In this document: one piece after another, positions 43,495 to 45,351 of the stretch
Layout of the letters: the number at the start of each line of letters is the position of its first letter
Numbering within the stretch: position 1 is the stretch's first letter
DNA from: DATJPD01 sp036394195
GTDB taxonomy: Bacteria; Pseudomonadota; Alphaproteobacteria; CACIAM-22H2
NCBI GenBank assembly: GCA_036394195.1
Contig: DASWFO010000331.1
Span: forward strand, 1 to 45,351
Direction of reading: 5' to 3'
DNA: 45,351 bases
Translations under genes and position numbers: made by a program
The notes under the pieces: model-generated
What the model saw: only the letters and a program-made list of their open reading frames with translations
What the model was told of the DNA's origin: nothing
The model's database searches: none

Positions 43495-44675
43495 AGTACA
43501 TGGGCTCCAAAGCAGCGATGCTCCAAAACGGACTAGGAGAGACTCTTGCTACGGAGATAAACGGCCACAAGAGGTTCGTCGACGTGTTTGCTGGCTCCGG
43601 TGCGGTAGCAGTTCATGTGGCGCGGCGGTTCAAGGTCAAAGTCCTTGCTTTTGATCTTCAGCACTATAGCGTTTGCTTGACCCAATCGGTCCTCGGTCGA
43701 AGGGGCGAACTCGATTGCAGCTTTTTGTCGACATGGGCGTCCAGAGCCGCGAAAGAAGTTGCCAAATACAGCGTTCCACCGTCGCGCAATCTCACACGAC
43801 AAGTCGTCTCCGAATGGCGCGCATGGTGTGAGGATCGCGGTGATCTACCGATCACTCGCGCATATGGCGGTCATTACTTTAGCCCCCAACAATCGGTCTG
43901 GCTCGATGCATTTCGACGCTGCCTGCCTAGCGCAGAACCGGAGCATACGGTAGCGCTCGCTTCCTTAATCCAAGCGGCCAGCAGATGCGCAGCAGCACCG
44001 GGACATACTGCACAGCCCTTTCAGCCAACGCGAACCGCCAAGCCCCATCTGGGGGAAGCTTGGGCGAAAAACATTGAGATCTGTGTCAAAAATATTTTGC
44101 CGAGCATCGCTGATAAATTTGCTTTGCGCGAGGGTCATGCTGAGGTCAAGGACGCAAATGTTGCCGTTGAGGACTTGACGGACACCGACCTAGTTTTTAT
44201 CGACCCCCCTTATTCGGGCGTTCACTACAGCCGTTTTTACCATGTGCTCGAAACAATCGCGCTCGGTCAGGCGGGCGAAGTATCCGGGGTGGGACGTTAT
44301 CCGCATCGCGACCGCCGCCCCTGGTCTCAGTACAGCGTGAAGTCAGAAGCGCCTACGGCTTTAGATGATCTACTGGAGTCCGTAGCAGCTATGGGCGCCA
44401 CGGCAATTTTGACTTTTCCTGATCACGACTGTTCGAATGGACTTTCTGGTGAACTCGTCCGCGAGATTGGCAGCCTGTATTTCGATGTTCGCCATCTAAC
44501 GGTCGACAGCAAGTTCAGTACGCTGGGCGGAAGAAGTGCTGAGAACGGCAGGGCAGCACGCCACCAAGCTGATGAACTCATTCTTTGCCTAAAGCCCAAA
44601 CGTGGGCGGCGAAGTCCCAGTAGAGCGCGGTCCAGTCGTGATCTGGCGAAACAGGGCGGCTCAAAGGCCGAATGA
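43491..44675 (+). CDS. D12-class N6-adenine DNA methyltransferase (Dam-like)
   Basis: A 394-residue adenine methyltransferase. The N terminus MKYMGSKAAML matches the first motif of D12/Dam-type enzymes; the S-adenosylmethionine motif is FVDVFAGSGAVA (FAGSG at 33-37) and the catalytic motif is VFIDPPYSGVHYS (DPPY at 238-241). About 200 residues lie between the two motifs, carrying the target-recognition region. The C-terminal ~30 residues are very basic. It would methylate adenine in a short DNA target in the cytoplasm. The ATG at 43491 overlaps the previous stop by four bases. No restriction endonuclease of a known family lies beside it on the same strand. Confidence 0.9.
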   Translation: MKYMGSKAAMLQNGLGETLATEINGHKRFVDVFAGSGAVAVHVARRFKVKVLAFDLQHYSVCLTQSVLGRRGELDCSFLSTWASRAAKEVAKYSVPPSRNLTRQVVSEWRAWCEDRGDLPITRAYGGHYFSPQQSVWLDAFRRCLPSAEPEHTVALASLIQAASRCAAAPGHTAQPFQPTRTAKPHLGEAWAKNIEICVKNILPSIADKFALREGHAEVKDANVAVEDLTDTDLVFIDPPYSGVHYSRFYHVLETIALGQAGEVSGVGRYPHRDRRPWSQYSVKSEAPTALDDLLESVAAMGATAILTFPDHDCSNGLSGELVREIGSLYFDVRHLTVDSKFSTLGGRSAENGRAARHQADELILCLKPKRGRRSPSRARSSRDLAKQGGSKAE

Positions 44676-44687
44676 ACCTGAGGTTCC

Positions 44688-45351
44688 TCACAATCGTGGT
44701 TCCGATGCCCACCCGCTTGTCGCATAGTCCCACAGTTCTGTTTCGCTGCGGAAATCTAACCCATCTCGAACAAAAAAGAGGGTGCGTTTCTCTGGATGAT
44801 TCTCCCGCAGCTCAGAGAAGAAGTTTTTCAGCGCTTCATTTTTTACGTTGGGAGACCCTTTACCCGTCACAGCGCACACGAGCACGCTCGGGTAACGTTG
44901 ATGTGGCACTTCCATCGTCGCGAACATAAACCCCGATCTCGCGCGGCCGTGTCCGCGAATTGTCCGACAGCCGCTCAAAATGTCCTTCTCGAATCTCAAC
45001 TGCCCATCCAAGGGAACGTTGAGGAGGTCGTAAACTATTGCCGTCCAACCTTGAGGACGGCGTTTTTCAACATGTTCAATAAGACGGTCCCAAAACGCGG
45101 ATGTTCGCTTCGGAAGTGCGACGGTCGGGTCATAGCAAAACTCACCTTTCTGATAAAACCTCAGAAGGTCGGAAAGGCCGTAGATGGCGCAGACGCGTTT
45201 TTCACGTTCGCGTCCCTTTAGTCCCACAAAACCGTTCTTCAGATACATCGCGATCAGATCCAGTTCGTCCGCGATAAACTCAACCTCATCTTCGAGTTCC
45301 TCGCGCCGGAGAAGATAGTGGATACGCGCGCTCTCCATGTTTAGGAGGTTG
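44688..45351 (-). CDS. Hypothetical protein, C-terminal part (runs off the window)
   Basis: The frame continues past the right edge; no ribosome-binding site precedes the ATG at 45338, so the 221 visible codons are probably the end of a longer protein. The sequence (RREELEDEVEFIADELDLIAMYL near the edge, GWTAIVYDLLNVP, KRTLFFVRDGLDF) is not recognised. An EIADELDLIAMYL-like segment followed by a small alpha/beta domain recalls C-terminal halves of some nuclease-like proteins, but I cannot name a family. It converges on the methyltransferase gene with a 12-bp gap and shares its lower G+C, so it may be part of the same island, possibly its effector. Confidence 0.65.
   Translation of the reverse strand, partial: NLLNMESARIHYLLRREELEDEVEFIADELDLIAMYLKNGFVGLKGREREKRVCAIYGLSDLLRFYQKGEFCYDPTVALPKRTSAFWDRLIEHVEKRRPQGWTAIVYDLLNVPLDGQLRFEKDILSGCRTIRGHGRARSGFMFATMEVPHQRYPSVLVCAVTGKGSPNVKNEALKNFFSELRENHPEKRTLFFVRDGLDFRSETELWDYATSGWASEPRL

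Noticed and set aside
40472..44675. Complete Dnd phosphorothioation system
   Set aside because: Only the DGQHR motif is shared with DndB; no DndA, C, D or E homologue is visible.

Overview
The window is high-G+C DNA (one sampled line, 36961-37020, counts to about 72% G+C). It is most likely from an alphaproteobacterium of the Hyphomicrobiales (Bradyrhizobium/Rhodopseudomonas/Azorhizobium-like) or a close relative. Reasons: a Usg-family gene next to a CIRCE-controlled groESL operon, many ABC importers with catabolic oxidoreductases, and gaps packed with REP-like palindromes such as the cattgcgagcgaagcgaagc type. No rRNA, tRNA, CRISPR array or complete insertion sequence was recognised.

Region 1 (1-16.4 kb): the C-terminal part of a DinG-type helicase and a convergent AEC permease, followed by a catabolic and transport region. 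It holds an NMT1/SsuA-type binding protein, an NtaA/SnaA-type flavin monooxygenase, and a minus-strand operon (two tandemly duplicated binding proteins, isochorismatase-like hydrolase, ABC ATPase, permease). A divergent FAD monooxygenase resembling 2,6-dihydroxypyridine 3-monooxygenase follows, then a minus-strand group: secreted MBL hydrolase, a ThDP decarboxylase-like fusion with reversed domain order, another binding protein and an AtzA/TrzN-type amidohydrolase. The gene content points to uptake and breakdown of N-heterocyclic or amide compounds; the substrate is not readable from sequence.

Region 2 (16.6-19.2 kb): groEL and groES with terminator, promoter and CIRCE operator, then usg.

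Region 3 (19.3-36.0 kb): a likely reductive nicotinate (or related pyridine) pathway. An enamidase homologue with an AhpD-like gene is on the plus strand. On the minus strand is a long gene series read from about 35.9 kb downward: FAD subunit and fused 2Fe-2S/molybdopterin subunit of a nicotinate-dehydrogenase-type hydroxylase, 6-hydroxynicotinate reductase, UPF0280 protein, AA_synth (PF06684) protein, a branched-chain-type ABC importer (LivK, fused LivHM, LivG, LivF), a mandelate-racemase-family enzyme and a threonine/serine-dehydratase-like enzyme. Hydroxylase, reductase and enamidase would turn nicotinate into 2-formylglutarate; later enzymes are not in the window. The gaps are filled with palindromic repeats, and one repeat block lies in frame inside the UPF0280 gene.

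Region 4 (36.0-40.3 kb): repeats, a degenerate-GGDEF/EAL protein, two copies of a ~119-bp element, and a primase/helicase-like ATPase relative whose Walker A site looks destroyed.

Region 5 (40.4-45.35 kb): a lower-G+C island (line 41041-41100 counts to 50%) with its own promoter. Three translationally coupled genes encode a DGQHR/DndB-like protein, an unknown 448-residue protein and a D12-class adenine DNA methyltransferase; a partial unknown gene converges on them. This resembles an uncatalogued DNA-modification or defence system and is the best candidate for something undescribed.
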